A stretch of DNA of 64,000 nucleotides from Bin87 sp965208015 (GCA_965208015.1 OZ242309.1:806001-870000), one strand, 5' to 3'. Counted from the first letter of the stretch, positions 53,301-61,958 are shown. Made by a program: numbers and translations. Notes: a model not told the origin generated them from the letters alone.

Positions 53301-54012
53301 GCGCGACCTGGAGATCCGGGGCGCCGGGAACCTGCTCGGCGCGGACCAGAGCGGACAGATCCACGCGGTGGGCCTGAACCTGTACTCCGAGTTACTCAAC
53401 CAGGCGGTGCAGGACCTGGTGAACGGAAACTCCGGTGAAACCAGCGCCGCGGCTGAGCCTCCGCCCCGAATTGATCTGCAAATGCCCGCGTTCATTCCGC
53501 GGGGATATATCGAGCACATGCCGGCGCGACTCGCTTTCTACCAAAGGCTGTCCAACATTACCGACCGGGCGCAGATTCCGGCGGTTAAGGGGGACATGGA
53601 AGACCGTTTCGGACCCGTCCCGCCGGAGGTCGCCCACCTGCTGGCGATCACAGACCTGCGCTGTCTGGGCGCGGCCGCTGGAGCCGAATCCATCGCCAGC
53701 GGCGCCGACGGCATCATCACCGTGGTGTTTCGGCATCCGGTGGGAGACGCGCGCCAGGCGTTGCAAAACAAGATGGGGCCAGGAATCCGGGTCGGCCGGC
53801 GCGACATGGAAGTGCGAACGGCCGGCGATACGGATTTCGGCATGGCGCGCCTGGGGCGAGCGTTGCGACGAGTGGCATCGTTCATCGACGAAATGCGGGC
53901 GGCCATGGAAGCAGCAGAATCCGCTCAGACTACTGCCCAGGTACCGTCAGAAGCGCCGGCGCGGGGCCGACGACGGCGACGTCCGGTGAGGCAACCGGTC
54001 GCCGCCGACTGA
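50377..54012 (+). CDS. mfd: Transcription-repair coupling factor
   Basis: Removes stalled RNA polymerase from DNA lesions and recruits UvrA. At 1211 aa it is of full length. The order is: UvrB-homology N-terminal module (about 1-350), the polymerase-interacting domain (FVVHIDHGVAKFVG, near residue 510), the RecG-like translocase with G656-DVGYGKTE, D757-EEH and LSATPIPRTLHMAL, then GRVGRG in helicase motif VI, and the C-terminal D7 domain from about 1020. The C-terminal tail ARGRRRRRPVRQP is basic. It ends 3 bases from the convergent DUF4349 gene. Confidence 0.96.
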   Translation: MALTGLLSLFAAQPRMRQHLRNLERPGARGNLAIDGDHQAVYVGALWQLQQRPVVVITPRLEDARRLHDQLVEYLGDEAAVYLLPEPEVLPFERLAVDARTGNQRLSALAALASCDPRDAEGAIPLVVTSLASALRLTLSPELATGRHPTVEGAHELTKGRRIGSIDALLAAWIELGYQREPQVEIPGTFSLRGGILDVFPTNAGLPYRLEMWDDEVDTIRRFDPETQRSVGDAERVAIVPAREQLPELCDAAWFDERRGRIDLSACNGGTVARFQEELAHLLTEPNPETLAFYNGFLNRHTLADYLPADAIIVMDRPNRLAGEAEEQEAKYEQQRANRQDRGELPFGFPSPSADWDSITQRMRTDGIATVSMERWGNEESPTMLQSLPDQSAGLTHFTDDVGDRVASGGAVVTVTQHAARLVQVLEEAGVAATLEDGLRARPRAGRVQVLTGALSRGWQTEATDNEPAVAVYSDAELFGTVKRRSYRPSRTRRDLGDAVSLGDLTPGSFVVHIDHGVAKFVGTAQLESTGDDREYLVLEYAEDDRLYVPTEQIDRLGAYVAATDQPPTLTRLGGSEWQRIKDRAQGAAREIAEELLRLYAVRETVTGHRFGPDAAWQRDLEDSFPYQETPDQMQAIDEVKNDMEASKPMDRLICGDVGYGKTEVALRAAFKTVNEGMQVAVLVPTTVLAQQHYATFAERLAPYPVKVEVLSRFRTHKEQDEVVGAAKSGMVDIVIGTHRILQKDMGFKNLGLVIIDEEHRFGVAHKERLKQMRAEVDVMTLSATPIPRTLHMALAGVRDMSVIHTPPEARLPVKTFVSEDSAEPVREAILRELERDGQVFFLHNRVRTIHNIAEELGKLVPEARILVGHGQMPESELEEVMVAFANREADVLVCTTIIESGLDMPNVNTIIIDRADRFGLAQLYQLRGRVGRGDHRAYAYLLLPDNQEITEAASKRIHAILEANELGAGFRIAMRDLEIRGAGNLLGADQSGQIHAVGLNLYSELLNQAVQDLVNGNSGETSAAAEPPPRIDLQMPAFIPRGYIEHMPARLAFYQRLSNITDRAQIPAVKGDMEDRFGPVPPEVAHLLAITDLRCLGAAAGAESIASGADGIITVVFRHPVGDARQALQNKMGPGIRVGRRDMEVRTAGDTDFGMARLGRALRRVASFIDEMRAAMEAAESAQTTAQVPSEAPARGRRRRRPVRQPVAAD

Positions 54013-54015
54013 GCC

Positions 54016-55671
54016 TTATTCCTCACTCAGGGGTTCCAAGTCTGCCGTCGTGCGCAAGCCCGCGGTACGGTTCCCCCGACTGCGGCGCCGCAGCTGCACG
54101 ATGGCCACGATGACGATGATGATTACTACAACGATGACGGCAACGATCACCCCAATGATGATCCACATCTCTGCGTCAGAATACTTTGTAGATACCGATA
54201 CCTGGAGCCTGGCGTCCGGAGCGTCGGCAGCGGGATTTTGGCCCAGCGCGCTGTAATTCCAACGCTGGATCTCGGCCAGGCCGCCGCCGTATTCCATGAT
54301 GTCCCTCAAGTCTGAGGACTTCACCACGAGAGCCATGTCCATAGTGACGAATTCGTCCTGGTCACTTCTGGTTTCGTTCCAACTGTCCACGTATCCGCCC
54401 AGCGATTCGACCCTCTCCCTGATCTGCTCGGCGACGGACAGCGGATCGGAGGCCGATAGGTACAAGGATGCCTCCAGGTCCACGTTGGATCGAATGGCCA
54501 GCGTGAAACGGGCATTGGACACCTCGTTGAGTGGCGCCGGTCCTACCGAGGTTAACTGCCGGCCCGACGCCGCCCCCAAGGTTGCTGCGTAATCCATCAA
54601 TGGAGCCAGGTCAGCGGGCTTGACGAATACGATCAAATCGACCGCGCGCCCCTCACCTGCATCGTATGAACGCTTCTGGCCTACGTAACCGTCCAGTGCG
54701 CTAACCCGGGCAACAACGGCATCGGCCACGGCGGACGGATCACCCGTGGTGAGCTCCAGATTGCCCACCGGAGGATCGGCAGCGTACTGCGCGGGCAATC
54801 GCAGGTTGACCGTGATAAGAGAAGTGGCGACGCGGCCGGTCAGATCCCGCTGAGTGGCTTCGACGTGCTCAATGTCGGAACGAACCTCTGCGATGCGCTG
54901 CTCGATCTGGATGATGTCCTCAACAGTGGGCGCGTTTTCGAGCAACGTGACCAGGCGTTCTTCCTGGGCGTACCAGGCGGTGAGGCGAGCCTGATTATCG
55001 ATGAGACGCTCGGTCACATCCGTTGACGAAACCCCCTCGTCAGTAACGCGCCCCATGGCCCGCAGTGAATCCAGGCCGTTGTTCAGTCGGTCGGCGGGGA
55101 CTCGGATGCGCACGGTGGCCGAGCGGTAGCCGGCCTCACCGTATACTTCGGCCGACTCAACCCAGCCGCCGCTCTGAGCCGCCAAAGTCTCCACCTGTCG
55201 CACCGAGGCGTCGATGTTCGCCACCTCAAGGCTCATCCACGACTCGACAATCAGCTGACGGGCGGATTGCGGCTGGGCCGGTTGCGTGGACCCGCCGCTC
55301 GCCCGGCGAGCGGCGGGTGCGGCCGGCGCCGATTGCTGCTGCGCGGCTTGTGGGACCGCCGTAGGCACAGCTGCTGCGGCCATTGGGACGACAGCCGCCG
55401 GTGTGGCCGCAAATCCCTGCCGTCTATCGGATCGTGCCGAACCGTCTGTCCCGGCCGGACCGGGTGCGCCTTGCGGGCCGGCTACGCCCGGCGGGCCGGA
55501 CTCTTGCCGCACCGATTCCGGTTCGGAGTTGGAGTCTTCGGCATGTTGCGCGGCCGGCGCGGCGGGTGCCATCGCTGGAGCACTCTCCGCCCCGCCGCAG
55601 GCAAGCGCCAACGCGGCCATGACCAGCATCAGTGTGGGCAACCAGATCTTCTTGAGATTAAGGATACGCAT
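54016..55671 (-). CDS. DUF4349 lipoprotein with short collagen-like stretch
   Basis: A surface lipoprotein of 551 aa anchored at both ends. The lipobox ends in C25, and a C-terminal transmembrane helix (MWIIIGVIVAVIVVVIIIVI) is followed by a basic tail. A low-complexity stretch to about residue 150 contains six Gly-x-y triplets at residues 59-76 (GPPGVAGPQG and on), like collagen. Then come two DUF4349-type repeats: about 150-300 (LIVESWMSLEVANIDASV, coiled coil with AEVRSDIEHVEATQRDL) and about 320-500. The function of DUF4349 is unknown. GGGGGAG stands 6 bases before ATG 55671. A longer frame would run through the tRNA gene and is rejected. Confidence 0.8.
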   Translation of the reverse strand: MRILNLKKIWLPTLMLVMAALALACGGAESAPAMAPAAPAAQHAEDSNSEPESVRQESGPPGVAGPQGAPGPAGTDGSARSDRRQGFAATPAAVVPMAAAAVPTAVPQAAQQQSAPAAPAARRASGGSTQPAQPQSARQLIVESWMSLEVANIDASVRQVETLAAQSGGWVESAEVYGEAGYRSATVRIRVPADRLNNGLDSLRAMGRVTDEGVSSTDVTERLIDNQARLTAWYAQEERLVTLLENAPTVEDIIQIEQRIAEVRSDIEHVEATQRDLTGRVATSLITVNLRLPAQYAADPPVGNLELTTGDPSAVADAVVARVSALDGYVGQKRSYDAGEGRAVDLIVFVKPADLAPLMDYAATLGAASGRQLTSVGPAPLNEVSNARFTLAIRSNVDLEASLYLSASDPLSVAEQIRERVESLGGYVDSWNETRSDQDEFVTMDMALVVKSSDLRDIMEYGGGLAEIQRWNYSALGQNPAADAPDARLQVSVSTKYSDAEMWIIIGVIVAVIVVVIIIVIVAIVQLRRRSRGNRTAGLRTTADLEPLSEE

Positions 55672-55745
55672 GTCGGGCTCCCCCTTTCGGCTGCCCATGA
55701 TACGCAAAGGCGCGATGATTGGTTTGCGAGGCGGGCCGGCGGGTA

Positions 55746-55754
55746 TGCTACAAT
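55746..55754 (+). promoter_or_regulatory. Extended -10 promoter of tRNA-Pro
   Basis: TGCTACAAT (TGn-TACAAT) ends 11 bases before the tRNA. A weak TTGCGA lies about 19 bases further up. Confidence 0.5.
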
Positions 55755-55765
55755 CTGAATATAGT

Positions 55766-55841
55766 CGGGGTGTAGCGCAGTGGCTAGCGCGCCACGTTCG
55801 GGACGTGGAGGTCGGTGGTTCGAATCCACTCACCCCGACCA
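55766..55841 (+). tRNA. tRNA-Pro (anticodon CGG)
   Basis: A complete 76-base cloverleaf including an encoded CCA. The acceptor stem is cggggtg/caccccg, the D arm gcgc/gcgc, the anticodon stem ccacg/cgtgg with loop ttcggga and anticodon CGG at 55799-55801, and the T arm has gtggttcgaatccac. The discriminator base is A. A T-run (ttattttt) follows directly and may end transcription. Confidence 0.97.
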
Positions 55842-55869
55842 TTATTTTTGCCCGAACAGGAGGGTTGCG

Positions 55870-57474
55870 ATGGCGCGCCGCAGTTTCTGGGCTTGGGGAA
55901 TGGAGGACCGGGAATCGTCGCCAGCGGACTATGCGGCGATGGCCGAGCGGATACACCGCAGGTACGGCGTGTCGCTTCCAGCACCGACGCCGCCCACCGA
56001 CGCCGACCTCAACCTCCGCAAGCCCCGCTTCACGCCGCATCCTCTGGTCGCCGATTTTTGCAGCATGGACGACCATGACCGTGCGGCGCACACCTACGGG
56101 CGCAGCTTCCGGGACCGGATCCGCGGCTTTAACTGCGAGTTTCCCAATCCGCCGGACGTGATCGCCTATCCGCGTACCGAGGAAGAGGTGATCCGGGTGC
56201 TGGACTGGTGCGTGAACTCCAACATCGTGGCCATCCCCTACGGCGGCGGCAGCACGGTTGTCGCCGGGGTCGAGCCGCCGGAAGCGGACAAGGTCTGCAC
56301 CATCGACCTTACCCGTTTGGGCCAGGTGCTGGAGGTGGACGAAACCTCGCGGGCGGCCCGGATCCAGGCTGGCGTGCTGGGGCCGGCGCTGGAGGCGCAA
56401 CTGCGTCCCCACGGTTACACGCTCCGCCACTTTCCGCAGAGTTTCGAGTTCTCGACGCTGGGCGGATGGATCGCCACCCGCAGCGGCGGCCACTACGCCA
56501 CCAACCACACTCACATCGACGATTTCGTGGAGTCGGTGCGAATGGTCACGCCGGCCGGATTGTGGGAGTCGCGGCGGCTGCCGGGCAGCGGCGCCGGGCC
56601 CTCGCCCGACCGCATGGTGATCGGAAGCGAGGGTATCCTGGGTATCATCACCGAAGCGTGGATGCGGATACAGGCCCGTCCGCGGTTCCGGGCTTCCGCC
56701 GGCGTGGTCTTCGACGGCATGCACGCCGCATCCGAGGGAGCTCGGTTGATTGCACAGGCCAAGCAGTGGCCGGCCAACCTGAGGATGCTGGACCCGTCGG
56801 AAGCCGAAGACTTCGCGGGCTTGGACGGCCAACAAGCGCTCTTGATCATCGGGTTCGAGTCGGCGGAGATACCGCAAGGCGAGAACATTCGGCAGGCGGT
56901 GGCCATTGCCAGGGACGCCGGTGGAACCATCAACGAGGATGACATCGTGGTGGCCGACGCTGCCGAGCGGTCAACATCGTCGGCCGGCCGCCAGGGAGCC
57001 GTAGGGAACTGGCGGGATTCGTTCATCAATGCGCCCTACGAAAGAAACGCGACCATTGGCTTCGGCATCGTCGCCGAGACGCTGGAAACGTCTATCACCT
57101 GGGAGCGTTGGCCGGCAATGGACGAAATGGTGCGCGGAGCGTTGCAAGAAGCGCTGCAACAGACCTGCGGAGGAGGGCGCGTGTCGTGTCGCTTTACGCA
57201 CGTCTACCCGGACGGGCCGGCGCCCTACTACACCTTCGAGGGTCTGGGCCAAGTGGGTGGTGAGCTGGAGGCCCATGCCGAGATCAAGCAGGCGGCGTCG
57301 GACGCCGTCATGGCCGCCGGCGGCACGATCACACACCACCACGCGGTGGGACGGACCCACCGGCCGTGGTATGACGAGCAGCGACCCGACCCGTTCGCCG
57401 AAGCGTTGCGGGCGATCAAGCGGTCGGTGGACCCCAACGGAATACTGAACCCGGGCGTCTTGATCAATCCCTAA
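55870..57474 (+). CDS. FAD-binding oxidase, alkyldihydroxyacetone-phosphate synthase-like
   Basis: A 534-aa flavoprotein of the FAD_binding_4 (PCMH) type with the C-terminal FAD-oxidase domain. FAD contacts are in IPYGGGSTVVAGVEPP, GWIATRSGGHYATNHTHI and IGSEGILGIITEA; the C-terminal HHHAVGRTHRPWYDEQR resembles the His-rich active-site segment of alkyl-DHAP synthase. This family also holds D-lactate and glycolate oxidases, so the substrate is open. AGGAGGG is 5 bases before the ATG at 55870; an in-frame start inside the tRNA is rejected. The next gene, a dehydrogenase, follows 36 bases after it. Confidence 0.85.
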   Translation: MARRSFWAWGMEDRESSPADYAAMAERIHRRYGVSLPAPTPPTDADLNLRKPRFTPHPLVADFCSMDDHDRAAHTYGRSFRDRIRGFNCEFPNPPDVIAYPRTEEEVIRVLDWCVNSNIVAIPYGGGSTVVAGVEPPEADKVCTIDLTRLGQVLEVDETSRAARIQAGVLGPALEAQLRPHGYTLRHFPQSFEFSTLGGWIATRSGGHYATNHTHIDDFVESVRMVTPAGLWESRRLPGSGAGPSPDRMVIGSEGILGIITEAWMRIQARPRFRASAGVVFDGMHAASEGARLIAQAKQWPANLRMLDPSEAEDFAGLDGQQALLIIGFESAEIPQGENIRQAVAIARDAGGTINEDDIVVADAAERSTSSAGRQGAVGNWRDSFINAPYERNATIGFGIVAETLETSITWERWPAMDEMVRGALQEALQQTCGGGRVSCRFTHVYPDGPAPYYTFEGLGQVGGELEAHAEIKQAASDAVMAAGGTITHHHAVGRTHRPWYDEQRPDPFAEALRAIKRSVDPNGILNPGVLINP

Positions 57475-57510
57475 GCTGACGACACGTCTGGCACGAAGGA
57501 GGGACTTGCC

Positions 57511-58539
57511 ATGCGCGGAGTAGTTTTCACGGGAGACAAAGAAGTAGAGATCCGCACCCTGCCTGACCCGCATCCCGGGCCCGGAGAGGTGGTAATCGCC
57601 ATGAAAGCGTCGGGGCTGTGCGGCAGCGACCTGCGCCATTACCGCGCGCCCAAGGCGGATCGCGGCGACCCGGGGAACCTCAAGGTGGCCGGCCACGAGC
57701 CCTGCGGGGTCATCGCGGAAATCGGATCCGGCGTCACGGAGGTGGCGGTCGGCGACCGGGTGATGATGCATCACTACACCGGCTGCCGAGCCTGCACCAT
57801 GTGTCGCGTCGGCTATACGCAGATGTGTCTGTACGGCTCCACGGTATACGGGACCGGAGCCAACGGCGGGCACGAGGACTACCTGGTCTGCCCGGCGTAC
57901 ACCTGCGTCAAAATGCCGGAAGGCTTGGATTTTGATGAAGGAGCGGCGTGCGCGTGCGGAACCGGAACCGCGTTCTGGGCATTGAAGCGGCTGAACATTT
58001 CCGGCGACGACACGCTGGCGATCTTCGGCCAGGGACCCGTGGGGGCCAGCGGAACAATGTTCGCCAAGGCCATGGGCGCCCGGGTCATTGCGGTGGATGT
58101 GGACACTGAGCGGCTGGAGTTGGCGCAATGCCTGGGCGCAGACGTGTGCATCGACGCCGGCACGCAGAACCCCGTCGAAGCCATACGCGAACTGACCCAC
58201 GGCGAGGGATCTCCGGCGACCTTGGACTGCACGGGCCGGCCTGAAGCGCGGATCAACGCTGTTGATGCTGCGATGCTGTGGGGACGGGTCTGCTTCGTCG
58301 GCGAGGGCAATACCACGACGTTCGACGTCAGCCCGCAGATCATCCACAAACAGCTGACCATCCTGGGATCGTGGACGTTCAGCCTGAACGGACTGGAGGA
58401 GGTGGCGCGTTTCGTTGTCGACCGCCACGTCCCATTGAAGGAACTCTTCACCCACCGATTCACGCTGGACCAGGCGGACGAAGCGTACAAGTTGTTCGAG
58501 GCCGGCGGGACCGGGAAGGTGTGCTTCACGTGGGATTAG
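57511..58539 (+). CDS. Zinc-dependent alcohol dehydrogenase
   Basis: A medium-chain dehydrogenase, 342 aa. The catalytic zinc site is in GLCGSDLRHY and AGHEPCG, the structural zinc is held by the four cysteines of TGCRACTMCRVGYTQMC (plus a downstream Cys), and the NAD(P)-binding Rossmann part begins LAIFGQGPVGASGTMFAKAMGA. The pattern is close to threonine or sorbitol dehydrogenase-like members; the substrate is not readable. AGGAGGG lies 9 bases before the ATG. It probably forms an operon with the FAD oxidase. Confidence 0.9.
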   Translation: MRGVVFTGDKEVEIRTLPDPHPGPGEVVIAMKASGLCGSDLRHYRAPKADRGDPGNLKVAGHEPCGVIAEIGSGVTEVAVGDRVMMHHYTGCRACTMCRVGYTQMCLYGSTVYGTGANGGHEDYLVCPAYTCVKMPEGLDFDEGAACACGTGTAFWALKRLNISGDDTLAIFGQGPVGASGTMFAKAMGARVIAVDVDTERLELAQCLGADVCIDAGTQNPVEAIRELTHGEGSPATLDCTGRPEARINAVDAAMLWGRVCFVGEGNTTTFDVSPQIIHKQLTILGSWTFSLNGLEEVARFVVDRHVPLKELFTHRFTLDQADEAYKLFEAGGTGKVCFTWD

Positions 58540-58577
58540 GCAATCCCAGCCGGCGTCGGTGGTTAGGAGGAGCACAG

Positions 58578-58916
58578 ATGCGTAAGTTGACCTGCTACGC
58601 TTGGGGCAAGCCCGGTGACTGGGAAGCCCTTTGCGTTGACCTGGATATACCGGCGCAAGGTGAGAGTTTCGAGCAGGTTCGGGATGAATTGACCACCGCG
58701 GTTGAAGATTTTCTGGATTACGCGGCCGAGTTGCCTGAAATCGACCGCCAAGCCGTTTTGAGCCGCCGAGTTCCATGGCGGCTGAGATTGCGGCTTTTTT
58801 TGCAATACCAGTGGTTTGCTTGTATTACAGCATTCCACCCGTTCATTGGCAATCGTCAGGCGGTCAAAGTGGATGAAATCAGTCGGGCCGAGTTCGTGGT
58901 GAATCTCGCCTCGTGA
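58578..58916 (+). CDS. hicB: HicB-like antitoxin
   Basis: A 112-aa protein whose first 60 residues match the HicB partial RNase H fold (WEALCVDLDIPAQGESFEQV and AVEDFLDYAAELPE). The second half (VPWRLRLRLFLQYQWF and on) is basic and hydrophobic and shows no ribbon-helix-helix or helix-turn-helix, which HicB proteins usually have for autorepression. GGAGGAG lies 5 bases before the ATG. It is followed, with a 4-base overlap, by the HicA gene, so antitoxin precedes toxin, the reverse of the common order. Confidence 0.8.
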   Translation: MRKLTCYAWGKPGDWEALCVDLDIPAQGESFEQVRDELTTAVEDFLDYAAELPEIDRQAVLSRRVPWRLRLRLFLQYQWFACITAFHPFIGNRQAVKVDEISRAEFVVNLAS

Positions 58917-59128
58917 AGTTCAGAGACATTGACCGGGTTTTGCGAGACAATGGGTTTGAGCAAAATCGGCGTCGGGGCAGAGGTTCGCACCGGATCTACG
59001 AAAAAGGACACGGCGCCGAGCGCATTTCCGTCAGCGTCCCATTTCATGGTTCAAACTCAGACATCAAGCCCGGTACTCTGGGATCAATCATCCGACAGTC
59101 CGGGCTTGACCGTAACCTTTTCCTCTAG
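58913..59128 (+). CDS. hicA: HicA-like mRNA interferase toxin
   Basis: A 71-aa double-stranded-RNA-binding-fold toxin that would cut mRNA. It has the typical KFRDIDRVLRDNGFEQNR start, GRGSHRIYEK with the catalytic His, and the C-terminal KPGTLGSIIRQSGL helix. Length and motifs are complete, so an active toxin is possible. The GTG start overlaps the hicB stop (GTGA), giving coupled translation. Its stop overlaps the stop of the convergent LLM gene over the bases ctag. Confidence 0.88.
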   Translation: MKFRDIDRVLRDNGFEQNRRRGRGSHRIYEKGHGAERISVSVPFHGSNSDIKPGTLGSIIRQSGLDRNLFL

Positions 59129-60171
59129 TTGGTCAGTCTGGGCAGCACCTTCTTGTTGAACAGGCGCAGGGATGCAGTCTGCATCTCGTCGGGCATGAGG
59201 TTGCCGTAGTTGATTTCGTAGATCAGTTGGTCCAAGCCCAGGTTTTCCTCGAGTTCCGCCAGGCGCTCGGTGACGGCATCCGGAGTGCCGTACACGACCT
59301 TGTCACGGAGCCAATCGTCGTAGTCCATGCCCAGGATGATGCGACTCTGCTCGCCCCAATCTCCCAGGGTGCCGGTCCGACCAGCGTAGGAGCCGACCCG
59401 CTCTCCCAATCGAGTGATGGAGTTCATCGCCGACTCCATGGGGTTCCGATAAGCGGCTTCGGCGTCCTCGTTGACGTAAATGGGAACACGGAGACCTACC
59501 CGCCCCTCACCGGGATGGCCTGCGGCTTTCCAGGCGGCTCGATACTCCGCCATAGAACCAGCCAATTGCTCCAGGGTGAACACGCGGGACGGGTTCACGA
59601 TCAGGGGGTAGCCCATCGCGCCGATGATCGGGAAGCTTTCGGCCGAAGTCACGCCGACGGTGATCGGCGGGTGCGGCTTCTGGTACGGCCGAGGGGTCAC
59701 CGTAAGCTCGTCGCAGGAATAATGCTCGCCGTGGAAGGAGAAAGTTTCCTGGGTCCAGGCGGAGACGACGATCTCCAGGAATTCGTCGAAGCGGCTGCGA
59801 CTCTCCTCAAAGGTTACGTTGAAACCTTCGTGGACGTTCGGGAAGGTTCCTCGGCCGACACCCAGCTCGACCCGGCCGTCGCTGATGTGGTCCAGCGTCG
59901 CCATTTCTTCAGCCACCCGGATGGGATGGCCCAGGGGCAGGCAGTAAACGGCGGTGCCGATGCGCATGGTGTGGGTCTTGGCCGCTATGGCCGTGGCGAT
60001 CATCACGGGAGACGCCAACACCCGCTCCATGTTGAAGTGGTACTCGGCCAGCCAGACCGACGCCACGCCAAGGTCTTCGGCCTCCTGGACCAACCGGAAC
60101 GATTGGGTAAAGGCGTCGTGGTGGTCACCGTCGATAGGCCGGGGAAACTCGAGGAAGAGTCCGAACTCCAT
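59125..60171 (-). CDS. LLM-class flavin-dependent oxidoreductase
   Basis: A luciferase-like monooxygenase-fold protein of 348 aa. Marks are GVASVWLAEYHFNMERVLASPVM, RIGTAVYCLPLGHPIRVAEEMATLDHISDGR and VELGVGRGTFPNVHEGF, closer to the FMN-dependent luciferase group than the shorter protein at 16929. Its start follows AGGAGG by a few bases. It lies downstream of the acyl-CoA synthetase gene on the same strand, with which it may act on a common fatty or aromatic substrate; this is inference. Confidence 0.87.
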   Translation of the reverse strand: MEFGLFLEFPRPIDGDHHDAFTQSFRLVQEAEDLGVASVWLAEYHFNMERVLASPVMIATAIAAKTHTMRIGTAVYCLPLGHPIRVAEEMATLDHISDGRVELGVGRGTFPNVHEGFNVTFEESRSRFDEFLEIVVSAWTQETFSFHGEHYSCDELTVTPRPYQKPHPPITVGVTSAESFPIIGAMGYPLIVNPSRVFTLEQLAGSMAEYRAAWKAAGHPGEGRVGLRVPIYVNEDAEAAYRNPMESAMNSITRLGERVGSYAGRTGTLGDWGEQSRIILGMDYDDWLRDKVVYGTPDAVTERLAELEENLGLDQLIYEINYGNLMPDEMQTASLRLFNKKVLPRLTN

Positions 60172-60213
60172 GCCTGTCCTCCTTGTCTTCGTTCACAGAC
60201 TGATGGCTTCGGG

Positions 60214-61836
60214 TTACACCTGCGAACCCTGGATGCGGCGCTCGTGGCCCTGCCATTCCTTGTCGCGCAGGATGTACTTCTGGATTTTGCCGGTAGCCGT
60301 CTTGGGCAGGTCGCCGAACTCGACGCTCTTGGGCGCCTTGAAGTGGGCGATGCGATCGCGGGTAAAATCGATGATCTCGTCGGCCGTGAGTTGGCCGCCG
60401 TCACGAGGCACGACGAATGCCTTGGGAACCTCGCCCCAGCGCTGATCGGGCACGCCGACGACGCAGACCTCCAGAACGCCGGGGTGCTCCATGATGACTT
60501 TCTCGACCTCCTGGCTGGAGATGTTCTCGCCGCCGGAGATGATGATGTCCTTGGACCGGTCCTGCAGCTCGATGTAGCCGTCGGGATGCCAGACGGCAAG
60601 GTCGCCGGAATGGAACCACCCGCCGCGAAATGCCTCGGCGGTGGCGTTCGGGTCGTTGTAATAACCTTTCATTACCGCGTCGCCCTGCATGACGACTTCG
60701 CCCATGGTCTCGGCGTCTCGCGGCACGTCGTCCATGTCCTCATCAACAACTCGAAGGCCGGATCCGTACACGACAAACGGCACCCCTTGACGAGCCTTCA
60801 CGCGGGCCAGGTCGTCGCTACCCATGGCGTCCCACTCCGGCTGCCCGGCGGCGACGGTGCACGGGCCGTAGGTCTCGGTCAGGCCGTACACGTGGATGAT
60901 CTCGGCACCCATGCCCTCGATGGTGCGGATCACCTGGGGAGCCGGCGGGGCGCCGGCGGTCATTATCGTCAGGCCGGAGAGGTCCGCCGTGGCAGCTTCA
61001 GGAGCAGCGTAAAGCCCGGTGAGCACGGTGGGCGTGGCGCAAAGGTGCGTCACCGATTCTTCGCGGATGAGCCGGTAGACCTCGGCGGGGTCGACCCGAC
61101 GCAGGCAGACGTGCGCCCCACCCACTGCGGTGACCGCCCAGGGGAAGCACCACCCGTTGGCGTGGAACATGGGCAACGTCCATAGATAGACGCTGCGCCA
61201 GTTCATGCCCATTTCCATGGCCTCGCCCAGGGCGTTGATGTACGCCCCACGGGGAGTGTATTCCACGCCCTTGGGCATGCCGGTGGTGCCGGAGGTGTAA
61301 TTGATGGTCAGCGTGTCGTTCTCGGTCGCCGGGCCGGGCAACTCGGGGAGCGGGTCCACGCTGGCCAGCCATTGCTCGTATTCAGGGCCGGGGATGTCGG
61401 TAGCAAGCGGGGCGGTATCGCGCACCTGGACGTAAGTCTCGACCCCGGGGCAGTCTTCTCGCAATTGGCGCACAGTGTCGGCCAGCTCAGAATCGAACAC
61501 TAGAACCTTCGCGCCAGAGTGATTGAGGATGTACGCGATCTCCCGGGGCGACAGCCGAATGTTCAGCGCCACCAGCACCGCGCCGATGCCCATAGGCCCA
61601 AAGTTGGCCTCCAGCATGGATGGCAGGTTCGGGATGAGGAAAGCGACGCGGTCACCGGGCCCCACACCCACGCTGCGCAAAGCCGCGGCCTGTCGCCGCA
61701 CACGCTCGTAAAAAAGCGCATACGTGGTCACGGCGCCGTTGTAAACGCAGGCAGCCCGGTGCGGATAAACGGCCGCGCTGCGTTCCAGGAAGAGCAGCGG
61801 CGTCAGCTTTTGGGTTGATGCAGTGGGAATTGCCAT
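60214..61836 (-). CDS. AMP-binding acyl-CoA synthetase (long/medium-chain fatty acid type)
   Basis: Activates a carboxylic acid to its CoA thioester through an acyl-AMP. The 540-aa product has the P-loop NYTSGTTGMPKG, the central PMFHANGWCFPW stretch typical of the medium/long-chain FadD-like branch, GLTETYGPCTVA, GWFHSGDLAVWHPDGY, and the C-terminal catalytic Lys in KTATGKIQKY. The ATG at 61836 agrees with the family start; an earlier in-frame start adds a Cys-rich stretch of no known kind. It is divergent from the nuclease gene. Confidence 0.92.
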   Translation of the reverse strand: MAIPTASTQKLTPLLFLERSAAVYPHRAACVYNGAVTTYALFYERVRRQAAALRSVGVGPGDRVAFLIPNLPSMLEANFGPMGIGAVLVALNIRLSPREIAYILNHSGAKVLVFDSELADTVRQLREDCPGVETYVQVRDTAPLATDIPGPEYEQWLASVDPLPELPGPATENDTLTINYTSGTTGMPKGVEYTPRGAYINALGEAMEMGMNWRSVYLWTLPMFHANGWCFPWAVTAVGGAHVCLRRVDPAEVYRLIREESVTHLCATPTVLTGLYAAPEAATADLSGLTIMTAGAPPAPQVIRTIEGMGAEIIHVYGLTETYGPCTVAAGQPEWDAMGSDDLARVKARQGVPFVVYGSGLRVVDEDMDDVPRDAETMGEVVMQGDAVMKGYYNDPNATAEAFRGGWFHSGDLAVWHPDGYIELQDRSKDIIISGGENISSQEVEKVIMEHPGVLEVCVVGVPDQRWGEVPKAFVVPRDGGQLTADEIIDFTRDRIAHFKAPKSVEFGDLPKTATGKIQKYILRDKEWQGHERRIQGSQV

Positions 61837-61958
61837 GCTGGTCACCGTAGCAGTCAGTTCGATAGCGGCATGATTTTGGCAGCATTTTGTACCGTATGGT
61901 AGCAATTGTCCAGTTAGACCAGTCCCGGGTCACCCTGACGGTAACACAGTCGGTTACG

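Noticed and set aside
51409..53364. A 651-codon open frame antisense to mfd
   Set aside because: It is a by-product of GC-rich codon use in mfd, shows no recognisable domain and is rich in His, Val and Arg as expected for a shadow frame. The same holds for the antisense frames at 33345-34712, 20252-21220, 56971-58776 and 59227-61185.
54016..56877. A 953-aa version of the DUF4349 protein
   Set aside because: The extension would run backwards through the tRNA gene and the FAD oxidase gene; a lipoprotein signal with a good ribosome site begins at 55671.
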